Source of the DNA: Areca catechu
Lineage: Eukaryota > Streptophyta > Magnoliopsida > Arecales > Arecaceae
Direction: 5' to 3'
Length of the DNA: 64,000 nucleotides
Assembly: GCA_021397845.1 (NCBI GenBank)
Contig: CM038052.1
Coordinates: 169,500,182 to 169,564,181, forward strand
Below, one piece after another: positions 47,170 through 59,352 of the stretch (within the stretch, counting starts at the first letter, position 1; each line of letters opens with the position of its first letter). The translations under genes were made by a program, and so were the position numbers. Below the pieces are notes generated by a model, which was not told the origin of the DNA, ran no database searches, and worked only from the letters and a program-made list of their open reading frames with translations.

Positions 47170-50100
47170 TAAGCCTGCAGTTAACTACCATGGTTTGTTG
47201 AGGTTGCTGCAGACTTATAAGAAAGACCACCAACTGAACAAAAGGGTGGTGAATCTAGTGGGAGGATCTTTGGGAGGGCGTCGTCCCTTTAAGAAAGGAA
47301 AAAAAAAATAAAGGAAAAAATGTGTTAAATGCTTCTGGGCCCAGTCAGGCAAAGAGGGTGAAGGCTGATCAAATCCATGCGGAGTGCTTCTTTTGCAAGA
47401 AGTAGGGTCACTGGAAGAGGAACTATTCTCTTTACATTGCATCCCTTGACCCAAACAGGTCTAAGAAGAGAAAGCAGCAGGACGGTCCTGGACAAGGTAT
47501 TTATATGATAACACCTTGTAGTTTCTTTATCTGCGATACTACTAATTGGGTATTGGATACTGGAAGTCTAATTCATATTTGCAATTCTTTGCAGGGACTT
47601 CAAGTTAGTAGAAGATTCGAGGATGGCGAGAGATTCTTGAACGTGGAAAATGGAAGCCGAGTTCCAGTCCTGGCGTTGGGAGTCCTCAAACTTGTTTTTG
47701 AGTCCTGTACTATCATTTTGAACGAGTGTCATTTTTGTCCATCTTTTATTTTGAATGTCATTTCATTGGCCAACTGGCCATGTATGGTTATAAACTATTA
47801 ATAAAGAATGACATTTGCAAAATCATTTGGAATGGTTTTGTAGTATTGATTGGACAAATACGTGATGGCATTTATGTATTATCGTGACCTGTTAGTGTAA
47901 TGTACACATCTAGCAAATGCCTTAGGATAGATAATGTTAGCGAGGCATACCTGTGGCATTGTAGGATAGGTCATATAACTGGAACAGGATAAACAGGTTG
48001 AAAAGCGAGGGTCTCCTCGATTTTAGTGAAGATAGTTCACTTCCAACCTGTGAGTCCTGTCTTCTTGGAAAAATAACAAAGTCACCTTTTACTGGAAAAG
48101 GTGAACGAGCCAATGAGATTCTGAGTCTGGTACATACTGATGTATGTAGACCCATAAATGTTAGTGCCAGGGGTGGGTATGGTTATTTTATTATATTTAC
48201 ATGCGACCTTTCAAGGTATGGTTATCTTCTTGATGAGACATAAATCTAAATCATTTGAAATGTTCAGACGATATCATAGTGAAGTAGAAAAATAAACTGG
48301 AAAGTGTATCAAAATCCTTCGACCCAATCGAGATGGTGAATACCTTTTGGATGAGTTTCTGACATATCTTAAGGAGAATATGATTCTCTCTCAGTGGATA
48401 CCTCTAGTGATACCTCTATTAAATGGAGTGTCTGAGAGGAGGAATCGAACCCTGTTAGACATGGTTCGGTCCATGATGGATTTTGCTTCTCTACTGCTAT
48501 TCTTTTGAGGATATGCTCTAGAATCAGCCTGTTACCTTCTGAATAGGGTTCCAAGTAAGTTCGTTAGTAAAACACCATATAAGATATGGACTGGACGTAA
48601 GCTGACACTATCACACCTTTAGGTCTGGGGGTGCCCGGCTTATGTAAAACGTTTGGAAATAGATAAACTTGGATCTAGGTCTGACCAGTGCCTATTTGTT
48701 GGGTATCCAAAAGAATCTAAGGGGTATTTCTTCTACTTAGCCGAGGAACAAAAGTTGTTTGTCAGTCTTAGGACTATCTTTTTGGAAAAGGAGTTCCTTG
48801 GTGAAGGGACTATAGCTGCTAAGATTGAACTTAGTGAAGTTCAACAAATAGAAGAACCGACACACTTAAAGGATAACTTAGAACCGGCTATGATTAAAAG
48901 ATACCCAGAGCCCACACAGGAACCATTAAAAAGATCTGGTAGGGTACCGAGTCAACCGGATAGATACTACGATTTCTTGGTCCGGGATGGTGATCCCATT
49001 GAACTCAATGAGAACAATGAAAATCCGATCACCTATATGGATGTGATGCAGAGGTCTGACTTTGAGAAATGGCTAGGAGCCATGGAATCCGAAATGGAGT
49101 TCATGGAGATCAATAATGTTTGGACATTGGTTGATCCACCTGAAGGGATAAAACCCATTAGGTGAAAATGGATTTTCAAGAGAAAAATGGTCGCAAACGG
49201 GCAAGTGGAGACCTACAAAGCCGGTCTGGTTGCCAAAGGATATCGTCAACGTTATGGTATTGACTATGATGAGACATTATCTCTTGTGGCAATGCTCAAA
49301 TCTATTTGGATCATGTTTGCTTTAGCAGTGCACTTTGACCATGAAATCTGGCATATGGATGTCCGAACAGCTTTTCTGAATAGTGAGTTTGAAGAGGAGG
49401 TGTATATAATACAACCTGAAGGGTTCACATCCATATATGAGTCAAAGGTGTACAACCTTCAAAAGTCCATCTATGGACTGAAGCAAGCATCAAGGAGTTG
49501 GAACATGTAATTTGATAAGTATATCAAGTCGTATGGCTTCATTAGGAACGGAGAAGAACTTTGTATTTACAAATGGGCTAATGGTTCTGTGATTGTGTTC
49601 CTTGTATTGTATATGGATGACATTCTCTTAATCGGGAATGACATCCCAGCACTACAAGGAATAAAGGTCCAGTTATCATCTCAGTTCTCTATGAAGGACT
49701 TGGATGAAGTCTCTTACATACTAGATATGAAGATCTATAGAGATAGATCTAAGAGACTTCTGGGACTGTCCCAGTCTACGTACATTGACACTGTGCTGAA
49801 ACAGTTCAGCATGAAAAATTTCAAGAAGGGCTATCTCCCGATAGGCACCAAAATTAATCTCTCCAAAAGGAATTGTGTGACAACTTCTGAAGAGAGAGAG
49901 TATATAAGTAGAATCCCATATACTTTGATAGTGGGTTCTATCATGTACGCCATGACATGTACTAGACCAGACGTGGCATACTCACTAGGCGTAGTGAGCA
50001 GATACCAGTCTGACCCAAATGAAGCTCATTAGAAAGTGGTAAAGACCATCCTTAAGTATTTACAAAATATTAAAGACAAATGGCTAATTTATGGAGAATC

Positions 50101-50560
50101 TGATTTGAAACTTGTGGGGTATACTGATTCCAGTTTCCAGTCAGATAAGGATGATTAGAAGAGTGTGTCATGATTTATTTTTATCCTGAACAGAGGAGCT
50201 ATCTACTAGAAAAGTTTCAAGTAGCCTACCGTGGCGGACTCAGTATGCGAAGTAGAGTATATTATAGCATCAGATACAACAAAGGAAGCTGTGTGGTTGC
50301 AAAAGTTCTTTAACGAGCTAGGAATGGCACCTTCCCTAGATGGTCCTATTCCGATGTACTGTGACAGCATTGGAGCCATTGCTCAAGCCAAAGAGCTAAA
50401 GTCTCATCACTACACAAAGCATATTCTGCGATGCTATCATCTTGTACAAGAGATCGTGGAACGAGGTGACATTGACCTTCAAAAAATCGATGGAAAGGAG
50501 AACCTGGTTGACCCCTTCACTAAAGCCATCGGAATTCAAGAGTTCAACTATTATAAATGA
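47170..50560 (+). pseudogene. copia pol: protease, integrase, reverse transcriptase, RNase H
   Basis: The protease motif VLDTGSLIHIC is near 47,540. The integrase has a pre-domain (YLWHCRIGH, 47,945), the zinc-binding CESCLLGK (48,050) and the core start LVHTDVCRPI (48,130). The C-terminal part (CLFVGYPKESKGYFFY) is near 48,690. From 48,653 to 50,560 one frame holds the RT (WTLVDPPEGIKPI; MDVRTAFLN; YGLKQASRSWNM; active site LYMDDILLI at about 49,610) and RNase H (DSIGAIAQAKE; HYTKHILRCYHLVQE). In-frame stops lie near 49,163, 49,508, 50,030 and 50,157-50,220, several at positions where Trp or Gln is expected. The end is 49 bases before the 3' LTR. Confidence 0.85.
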
Positions 50561-50609
50561 AAAATGGGAATGAGATTCTACACCGATTGGCTTTAGTCTA
50601 AGTGGGAGT

Positions 50610-52394
50610 TGTTAGAAATTATATTCCAAAGCCAATCATCTATGTTGTAGACGGTTATGCTATCTTGTAACTGTATATGATTTTTAATGAATAAAAGTTA
50701 TTCTTTTTGGCTGTTCATCATATTTGTATTTTCCTGAAATGAACTCTTGTATGATGGAGTCCTTGGAACTATATTGTTTGATATAGAAAGGATATATTAA
50801 GTAGTTCTAAAACTGGTTCACAACCAAAGGATACATTGTTATAGGACGACGATGTATCAAATGTAGGTTGTTGTATGTCATATTTGTTGGTTATCCTCTT
50901 AACAAAGGAGTGTGGAGACACTGGTGTGACATGTAAGTGAAATGTGTGACATCTCACTGAATATGACCATCTACGAAGCTCCCTTCTATCAAAGGGTTGC
51001 TCGTGAAGGGATATGGATATATGTGTTTCTCAGACCTGAGATCACCATGGTAGTTTGCAAACAACTCACTGTACTTTGATACCAGAGTACCTAGATTTAT
51101 AATCTAGTGATGGAAGGTTTCTGGGTACAGTCAAGTACTTGTAGAGCGGTGGTGGATCAAAATCGAATTTACCCCTCCAAATAGTTTGGAGTGAATGACT
51201 CACTATATCTCAATTTAGCAAACCTTGGCCAGGATAGTTCTTCTAAAGAGTCATAAAACTTGTAAAGTTGAGACATGATCTAGATAAACCAAATTAGGGT
51301 TGGCAGTCGAACCCTAAGTCATCCCGAGTATTATGAGATCAAAGGGATGAATTATACGGTAACCATATGCCAGAGGTTCTTGTAAGGTGCTCTACATCTT
51401 TGACCTATTCGGATGTCGAGTATCATTACTGGATGAGGACTTTGACTGGTACTGGAAATGTTTCAGTGCTACCAGCTTAGTGTTCGAACCTATGGGGTTA
51501 CACACCATAGGGATTTCTATCCGATCTTAAGGTTGATCGATGATTGAGAATTGTTTGCCATCACCGGAGGTCAATATGATTGACCATGTTCCAAGTGTCG
51601 ACACTTGGATTTTTGTAAGTGTCAACACTTAAGGAAGTGTCGACACTTGGCATTTTGCAAGTGTCGACACTTGCTGTGACGAGCAGATTTCTGGAAAGAA
51701 TTTCTGGAATGTTTGACTTCGAATTTTGAATTCGAAATTCGAGTTTTTGGGTGTTTTAGCTCCAAGCATTCATGATATGATAGTTATACTTACCTTCTTT
51801 GGCTTGGACCCATTTGGAATGGCCCTTGACTCTCTCCCCTAATCACTCCATCTTTCTCCCTCTCATGGCTGTCCCTATAAATGAAGGTCATTTTAGAGGC
51901 TGCTAATGGTTACAACAACAAGAAGAGAAGAAGAAGAAGGGTTTAGTGAGGACTTGGGATTGGGTGTGAGAAACCTAGCATTCAAGCTAGGTCTTGGAAA
52001 GAGAGTTTCTTGGAAAGGGTTCCACCTCTCCTCCTTGTCTTCTCGAAAGAAGAAGATCGGTCCGAAGGATGCCGAAGAGCTAGCACTCCAAGGGAGTTGA
52101 TCAGTGTCGAGCCTTGGTGTGGATTACCTGTAGAGGTCAGACACGTGTGTGGCTCAGGCGCCTTCATCCTTCTTCTCAGTATTTTCAGAGGTATTAAGGT
52201 AAGGTACTTTATACCTTTATTTATTTCTTGCTATTGATGTTTTGCTTGCATGCTAGATTATTATACTAGATCCTTTTACAGGCAGATCAGTAGATTGTTT
52301 TGATCTATCTACCGAGCCTTCCGCTATGCATGTTTTAAAATAGTTTTAAAATGCATCTTTTCTACCTTGCTTACGTGAAATAGCTTCACCTTCA
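50610..52394 (+). repeat. 3' LTR of the copia element
   Basis: 1,785 bases, starting TGTTAGAAATT and ending CCTTCA, followed by the target duplication CCTGC. TATA box at 51,876. It aligns along its whole length with the 5' LTR, with scattered substitutions. Confidence 0.95.
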
Positions 52395-53693
52395 CCTGCG
52401 GGGTTGCAGAGTATCCGAAATGATCTCGAAGAGATCCGCGGTGTGTGGAGGGTCTGAGGAGGTAGTGATTGGGTACGAGGTTCAAGTACAGGCTCAGCAT
52501 GGCAGCGTTGAGTTGCTTGCCTCGGGATTTCTTTCTGTGGCATTAGGAGGACTTCAGTCTCAGGTGGAGCACCGGGTGACAGGTGGCTTCATGGGTGGAG
52601 CAGTTTTTGACACGAGTTCAGAGCGGGAGGTGCATGGAGGACCATATCCTAGTAGGAGCGCTAGGGGTGCACTTAGCCAGGTGGACTAAAGTGTGCAGAG
52701 ATTGGCGTGGCATTGAGGAGATTGTGTGAGGTAGAGCTCCATTTATAGTGAGTGCCGGTTCAAGTTCGTTGGGTTCTCTCCAGGGAAGTCCAAGAACAGA
52801 CTGATGCAGCTGCCTGATAGAAGGAAAGCAACAATTGGTGGTGCCAGGATACAAGTTAGGGTCTTCAACTATGGAGGCGGTCATCCCAGTGGTCTCTAGG
52901 TGATATCAGCAGCTGAAGAGAGTTGGCAGAGACAAGGACATTGCCAGGTTTGCCAAAGCTTGGGGGCACCAAGGTGGAGATTGTTGGGATTTGCATGGTG
53001 CTCCTAAGCTTTAGAGAGACTTGGGAGACCATGGCAGGGATGCTGGAGGTGATCCCTAGGTGCTTGGAGGTGTGCCAAGCAATTCCTGGAGGTGTCCACG
53101 GGGCTCATGGTGTGTTTATGGGTGTCTAGGATGGGTTTGATCCTAGGGTGGAGTTCGGCACTCCACGGGCTCGAGATTCAAGTTTGTGGATCTTGAGGTT
53201 GGAGTCGATTTGGGATCTGCAGGAGTCAGCTCGGATGGATCGAGTCGGTTCGGTCACTGTAGGAGCCGACTCCTGCAGGTCGACAGCAGGATGGAGTTCT
53301 GGTCGAGTTGGCTCATGGTCTGGTCGAGTCGACTCATCTGATGGGTTATTGACTTCATGAGTTGGCCTGGGGAGGAGTGTTTTGAGGGCTAGGTCGGTTG
53401 TGGTCTAGGGTATATATATGTATCTTCTATCTTATATGTGTGAGAGAGAGAGCAGTGAGGTTTTGAGAATAGAAGAGATCTCTTTTCTCCTCCAAGGTTT
53501 GCTGTTCTTATTCTTCACCCTCTCTCTGGTTCTCTCAGGTGTTTGCAGCCCCATGGGGGCACACCTCCGCAATGGGAGTGGATGGTGTGCCCCAATCCTT
53601 TCCTGGTGATGGTTCCTTTCATGGTCATGGCAGCATCAAGTTGATCCCGGGCATTCCGCAGGGTCGAGCGAGGTCTCACTCGCCAATACCGAG

Positions 53694-56345
53694 GTGGCGT
53701 CCACCAGTTGGTCGATCTTCAACAAAGGGAAGCTGTCCTTTGGATAGGCTCGGTTGAGGTCGGTGTAGTCCATGCAGATCCTCTACTTCCCATTATTCTT
53801 CTTGACCATGACTATATTTGCCAGCCAGCTGGGGTATTGTACTTCATGGACAAAGCTGACTGCGAGGAGCTTATCCACCTCATTGATTGCCCGTTGCCTC
53901 TTCGGGATGAAGCTTCTCTTCTTTTGTCGAACAAGATGGTTCTTTGGGTCGATACTCAACTTGTAGATGATGATGTCAGGGGGGATCCCGAGCATATCCG
54001 CCGCCGTCCAGGCGAACACGTCTGCGTTCACTCGAAGGAATTCCAACAGGTGGGCTCACTCCTCCTCTTGCAGCTGGGCCCCAATTTGCACCATCTTCGT
54101 TGGGTCAATTTCGAATGGATAGATAACAGGCGCTCGACCGGACCATCTCTGGGGTCCTGCATCCTTTGGTCGAGGTCGTCAGCGCTGGGGTCTTCCTCGG
54201 AGTTTCTGGCCCCAGGGATGACTTGGAGATAGTATTGGATCGGCTGAGGTGCCCCCTCATTTCTCCTACACCACAAGGAGTGGGAAACTGTACCAATAGT
54301 CGCTTGGTGGAAATGACTGTGTCAAGCAGATTTAGTCCGGGGTGGCCAAGAATCATGTTGTAGGTCGAGGGAAGCCTAACAACCGTGAAGGTGATCATGA
54401 CGGTGCTCTGTCGAGGTGGTGTCTCAGCAGTGACGGGGAGAGTGATTTCCCCTTTGACTCTCATGGAGTCCCTTGTGAAACCGACGAGGGAAGTGTGCAC
54501 AGGCATCAGTTGAGCAGAGGATAGATTCATCATGGAGAAAGCATCATAAAAAGGGACATCAGTCGAACTTCCACTATCGACCATAATCCGTTTTACAGGA
54601 TGCTTGGCGATCGTCATCTCGATGACCACGACATCATTGTTTACATTTTCATTTCCAGATCCCCTCTCCCTCATAAAAGGAAGTACATTTTTCAAACTCT
54701 CTCCTCCCCGGGCCCTCTTGGGAGCGTGCTCGATTTCCCAACATATCATCCCCACGGGCTTCTCGGTGGACTGATTATCGACTGCAGGGACAGGAGGGAG
54801 AGAAGCGAGTGCCTGAGGTTTCGCTGGGGTCTTGCCCCCCACGAACCTTCTGAGGTAGCCCCTTCTTATCAGATCTTCAATTTCTCTCTTGAGGTGGCAG
54901 CACTCCTCGGTGTCGTGGCCATGGTTATGGTGGAATTGGCAGTACTTCGTCTTGTCGCGACCGTTAGACGGCCTCAGCGGGGGTGGGCATCGCAGGTAGC
55001 GTTCGCCCTCAATCTCCATGAGGATCTTTGTCCTCAGGGCTAGAGAGGTATGTATCTTTCTTCTGGGATGGGGCTGCTCTTCGTCTTTGGCCCCTGGTGG
55101 AAGTCTGGATGGCCGGTCCGAGCTTCCAAACCCTGGACGTCTCCCCAGGAGGTTGCTTCTTCAGTGGCTTCCCGTCCAGCTCCCTTCTGTATGGTCCACC
55201 TTCTCAGCGCGGATATACTTATGAACACGGAGAAGGAGTTCGGAGTACATCTTCGATGGCTTCTTGTCTAGTGAGTAGGTTAGGTGGGAAGTCTTGAGCC
55301 CTCTCTTCAGTGCCAGCATGACAACTGGCTCATCTAGGTTGTAAATCTCCAGTGCGGTAACCTTGAAGCGGGCCACATAGTCCCACAAGAGTTTGTGGTC
55401 TTGCTATCTGATGGAGAAAAGGTTGTCTGCCTCTCGTGGCACTTTCCTACAAGCATCAAAGTGGGCCACAAACTTCTTCTCCAGCTGAACAAATGAGCCG
55501 ATGCTTTCAAGCTCGAGACAGGTAAACTAGACTCGAGCCGCCTTCCGGAGGGTGGTTGGAAAAGCGATGGAGAGGAGGGCATCAGTCGCCCCCTGGACTC
55601 TCATGAGGGCCTTGTAGCTCTCAAGGTGGTCTAGAGGGTCAGTGGTCCCGTCGTAGGGATCCACCTGCGGCATGCGGAACCAATTCGGGATCGGTTCCTC
55701 TTGGATCTCCCAGGAGAAAGGGGGACGGACGTCGTAGCCCTCAGGCTCGCGGGGGGAGCCCTGCAAATTTACAAACTAGCGGGATAGCTCCGCTAGCTTG
55801 CGCTCCTGTTCCTCCAGGCACCTTTCTGCCATGCGCCTGATGGCCTTGTCGGTAGAGCCCTCCGCTGAGGCCGACGGAGGAGGTAAAGGTGGTAGCTGAG
55901 AGGGGTCGTGACGGGGGGCCTTGCCTTTGCGACCTCGGTGATACTTGACAGCAGCTTGCTCGAGGGTCGGGGACCGGCTCTCCCGGTCAGCTGACCCGGT
56001 CTACTGTCTCTTCACCGAGGTCCTATGGCTTCCCCGGCGATATGTTGCTGCTCGCGGTAGCGAAGGCCTTCCTTGGAAGGACCGCAGGCTATCGCGGGGT
56101 GCGATGGCTTGGGCCACAGGAGTCCCTGGCTGTTGGTGGGTGGCCAGGGATCGGTGCTGATGCTGTAACTAGTGCACCACTGCAGTCAAAAGCTACATTT
56201 GCTAGGCGAGTGAGGACAGCTGGACGTCTGCTAGAGACGGTTGCGGTGGAGCGGGGAGCTCCCTCTCTGGACTATACGGGTCCCCATGGGAAGGGGGATC
56301 CCCCGCATGGCTAGTGGAGACCTCCCTTGTATGGGTCATCACCAT
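53694..56345 (-). pseudogene. gypsy gag, protease and start of reverse transcriptase (unit C)
   Basis: On the minus strand gag starts at 56,345 (MVMTHTREVSTSHAGD), aligning with the + element's start at 60,988. The gag core is PQVDPYDGTTDPLDHLESYK near 55,660. The knuckle-like KYCQFHHNHGHDTEEC is near 54,925, with both Cys kept. The protease motif IMVDSGSSTDV is near 54,585. RT begins with the KLSIDPKNHLVRQKKRSF linker (53,960), then YPSWLANIVMVKK and YTDLNRAYPKDSF near 53,740, and stops at insertion X. Gag is interrupted by stops near 55,790, 55,530 and 55,405, and by frameshifts near 54,100-54,280. Confidence 0.85.
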
Positions 56346-56400
56346 GCTCCTGGTGGGGTTGCTCGCAAGGGGATTGGCTTGGATCAAAATGTGTCCTGCC

Positions 56401-56419
56401 CCCCTACCTGGCATGCCAA
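56401..56419 (-). other. primer-binding site of the unit C gypsy element
   Basis: The minus strand reads TTGGCATGCCAGGTAGGGG, two bases after the 5' LTR end at 56,422. The + element has TTGGCGCGCCAGGTAGGGG at the same place (60,911). I could not assign the tRNA with certainty. Confidence 0.75.
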
Positions 56420-56421
56420 TC

Positions 56422-57917
56422 TATTGCCGCCTGACAACCATGGCCTGTAGCTGGAGACGACCTCGAACTCCACACTCGTCGCTCAGGAACCTGCTTGCAC
56501 GCCTAGACCTGCAAAACAGAGGAGACCCGGGCCGGGGATCCCGGCGGGGGCACTCCGACACTCAAGTCAGTGGCAATCCAGGAGAACAAATCCTCCTCTT
56601 GGTCAAGCCCCGTGGATGGGCTCCACTATAGGAGGAGAACGATTATATGCTTAGAGAGTGTGAATGGGCTGAGAGTAGAGCAGGGGTAGTGGCAGCGGAG
56701 GAGTGTTTGAGCTGGATGGCTGTATCTGTCGAGACCATCTAATGGGTCTCCGGTAGTCCAGCGCACTTGGCCTCTCGGTTGCTCTCCTGTATGCCGCCCC
56801 CTTTGCCCGTTTGTTGTTACTTATTCTTTTCTTGGAACCTTGGAGAACTCTTTTAAGCCAGGATGGCTGCCTGCCACCTACCTCGGGATCCTCCCCTCCT
56901 TCATAGGTGTGTGTGGCAGCGCTCTGTGCCGTGCACGAGGTGCTTCTTCCCATTCGTGATAGGAAACTACACCGTGCGCTCTGACCCTCCCTCTGGTCGC
57001 TCCACTTTGGGAAACCCGACAGAGCCTCGATCAGGGGACAGCCGCCCCCTGTATTTGAATCTCTTGGATTGATTTCCTCTTTTGGGTGGTACAGATGGTC
57101 GGTCGGGAGTGCGGTGCCTCGATCGGGGGACCCCTTGCTTTTTGGTGTAAGTGATAGCAGGGACAATTATTACGGCCTGGTGGGCGCCCCTTCGTGGTCC
57201 TTGGGTGACTTACCGCCGTTCAAGGAAGGCGGCGACATCCCTCAGCTGCTGGTCCCCTCGTCCGAAGTGGGGCTGGTTCACGGATGAGGAACTCGACTTC
57301 GGCCAGAGCATCTCAATCTCGAGAGAGCCACTTAGCGAATGAGTCCGAAGAGAGTCGGAGCTCGACTTTGGCCAGGACGTCTCGACCTCGAGGAAGCCAC
57401 CTGGCGAAGGAGTCCGAAGAGAGCGGGAGCTCGACTTTGGCCAGGGCGTCTCGACCTCGAAGGAGCCACCTAGCGAAGGAGTCCGAAGAGAGTCGGAGTT
57501 CGACTTCGGCTAGGACGTCTCGATCTCGAGAGAGCCACCCGGCGAAGGAGTCCGAAGAGAGCCAGAGCTCGACTTCGTCCAGGACGTCTCGATCTCGAGG
57601 AAGCCACATAGCAAAGGAGTCCGAAAAGAGCGGGAGCTCGACTTCGGCCTGGGCATCTCGACCTCGAAGGAGCCACTTGGCGAAGGAGTTCGAAGAGAGG
57701 GGGAGCTCGACTTCGACCAGGATGTCTCGACCTCGAGAGAGCCACCTGACGAAGGAGTTCGAAGAGAGCCGGAGCTCGACTTCGGCCAAGCGTCTTGACC
57801 TCAAGGGAGCCACCTGGCGAAGGAGTCCGAAGAAGGACGTCCGACGTGGCAGCTTCCTCCGACGTGGTATCTGATTTGGTCTGACATGGGTTCCACGTTA
57901 GCGATCCTGCCATATCA
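56422..57917 (-). repeat. 5' LTR of the unit C gypsy element
   Basis: 1,496 bases, TGATATGG at 57,917 to GGCAATA at 56,422 on the minus strand. Colinear with the LTRs at 5,137, 8,931 and 30,714 but clearly more diverged from them than they are from each other. Confidence 0.88.
57290..57835. repeat. 69-bp tandem repeats in the 5' LTR
   Basis: Eight units of the GAGCTCGACTTCGGCCAG repeat with more variation between units than the other arrays, for example ATCTCGAGAGAGCC variants. Confidence 0.88.
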
Positions 57918-59352
57918 CCATCAATTAAGAGAGATTTTGGGTGCGGTATTATTTGTACACTAGAAAGATCTTGGATCATTATAATAATAATATTATTATC
58001 TAATAAATATTCATTATTTATTACTATTTGCTATAAAATCAATGTATGTGGTTGTCAAAAAAATTATATATAAAAGAGAGAGAGACATTAAATAAATTTT
58101 AAGAAGATTACATGCTAATCATATCTAACAAAGTTATTTAAATTTAATAAATTATATCATGCTTTGATCTTTGCTTTGAGGAACAAATTATTGTAATTTG
58201 AATTTTAGAGGCTTCGAAACATAAATTAGCTTTTAGTTCAAGCTCACGTATGGTGATGTTAAAATGGTTTTATGGTCATAAAAATATACAACAAACAGGT
58301 ACAATGAAATATTAACAGTAATACCTTACGGCCATCTAACTATTTTTACATCATATCTAATTTTTTATATGATTATTTATTCTAATTTTCAAACTAAGTT
58401 AAGAAGGTTTTATCTCCATCCGCGTTGCCAAAATCTTTCCTATGTAACCCTTTCATGCACGAGTGGTGTCAACATACAAAATGCCAGCCAAATCCCAAGG
58501 CACAGGAGCATTCCAAAATAGAAAAAAAATCATTTTAATCCAAAGTTAATATATTTTATTTAGTTTAATTTACTTAGACGAAAAAAATTCAAGAAAAGTG
58601 CCACTTTCGAATTTTCAATTATTTTTACTACTTTAATAAAAATTAAAAGGTAGATCATAATTATTCACACTCGTATTTTTTTTTTTTAAATTACAATATT
58701 AACCTTTCCGGTAACGGACTATTTGCACTACACGGAAGGTGCATCTCTTTCAAATTATTTTATTAATCTAGATCCAGTTGAAGGCCGGAGTTGTTCTTTA
58801 AAAAAAATTAGCATGAACCCGCAATGCGGGTTTGGTCCAAATGCGAAGGAATGGATGAAATTATTGTATTTTTTTTTTAATTAAAGGACATATAATATGT
58901 AATTTTCTCTTGAAGATTTATTTGAATATATAATATGTAATTGAGATAATATTAGTTATTCTCAAAAAATAATAGATATTAAATAAAATATTTGCAATAA
59001 AAGTTTGATACTTAATTGTACTAAAATATATTTTTAGAGGAGTGATTTGATGAAAAAGTCAAGTATTTTTTATTAAATCTATGCCTACAATTACAATCAA
59101 GTTTATAATTAAATTAATTACCAATTCAGCATTATGATGACTATATTTTTTCTTGAAAAGAAATAAAACTATAGATAAAATCACATGCAAATTAAAGTTT
59201 TTTTCATTTTATAAAAAGTTACAAAAAATTTGTAATAGGATTGAGCAAAAATATAAAAAAATAATTTTAAAAAATATTATTAAAACATTAATGCTAAAAA
59301 AAATTAAATATTTTACATATTTGCACATAAAATTTTAAAGTCTATCTAAAAC
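57918..59352. other. AT-rich gap between two retroelements, no gene seen
   Basis: Strongly AT-rich DNA with A/T runs. One short GC-rich inverted repeat, AACCCGC/GCGGGTT with a 3-base loop, is at 58,816-58,832. The open stretch at 59,153-59,338 is low-complexity Lys/Ile/Asn and looks like chance. Confidence 0.6.

Larger units (their letters stand above)
41436..52394 (+). mobile_element. full-length Ty1-copia retrotransposon with TSD CCTGC
   Basis: LTRs are at 41,436-43,226 and 50,610-52,394. CCTGC flanks both ends (41,431-41,435 and 52,395-52,399). It has a primer-binding site at 43,228 and a polypurine tract (AAGTGGGAG) at 50,600-50,608. The gene order gag, protease, integrase, RT, RNase H is the copia order. 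The 5' leader is split by a solo LTR. Apart from that insert it is 9.38 kb. All domains are present but stop codons disable them. Confidence 0.95.
39683..53688. mobile_element. unclassified insertion X inside the gypsy RT, itself hosting a copia element
   Basis: Gypsy coding stops at CCGAG (39,678-39,682) and resumes at CCGAG (53,689-53,693), a perfect 5-bp duplication placed by alignment to the intact RT at 63,640. On the minus strand the insert starts TATTGGCGAG and ends CGTCCGTACA, close to the TG...CA of LTR elements. Without the copia it is about 3.05 kb (39,683-41,435 plus 52,395-53,688). No LTR pair or retroelement protein is visible. It has a 20-22-bp repeat with CTCGGGCATCG (39,850-40,010) and a 73-bp direct repeat (40,985 and 41,058). 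A TATA-like run at 53,411-53,420 precedes a GA repeat. Confidence 0.6.
30714..57917 (-). mobile_element. Tat-like Ty3-gypsy retrotransposon, interrupted (unit C)
   Basis: Minus-strand order: 5' LTR 57,917-56,422; primer site; gag; protease; start of RT to 53,694; a 14-kb insertion; remainder of RT, RNase H and integrase 39,682-36,040; antisense accessory gene 32,815-35,103 (+); polypurine tract; 3' LTR 32,270-30,714. Without the insertion the element is about 13.2 kb. The large 3' region, accessory gene and extra RNase-H-like domain fit the Tat lineage. The flanking pentamers (TTATC left, CCATC right) do not match and the two LTRs are strongly diverged. The two halves may therefore derive from different family members. 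Confidence 0.8.

Noticed and set aside
53148..53360. Open frames in the right half of insertion X
   Set aside because: Driven by repeated GAGTCGACTC/GGTCGAGT words; no domain seen.
59153..59338. Small Lys/Ile/Asn-rich open frame before unit D
   Set aside because: Low-complexity translation of AT-rich DNA.
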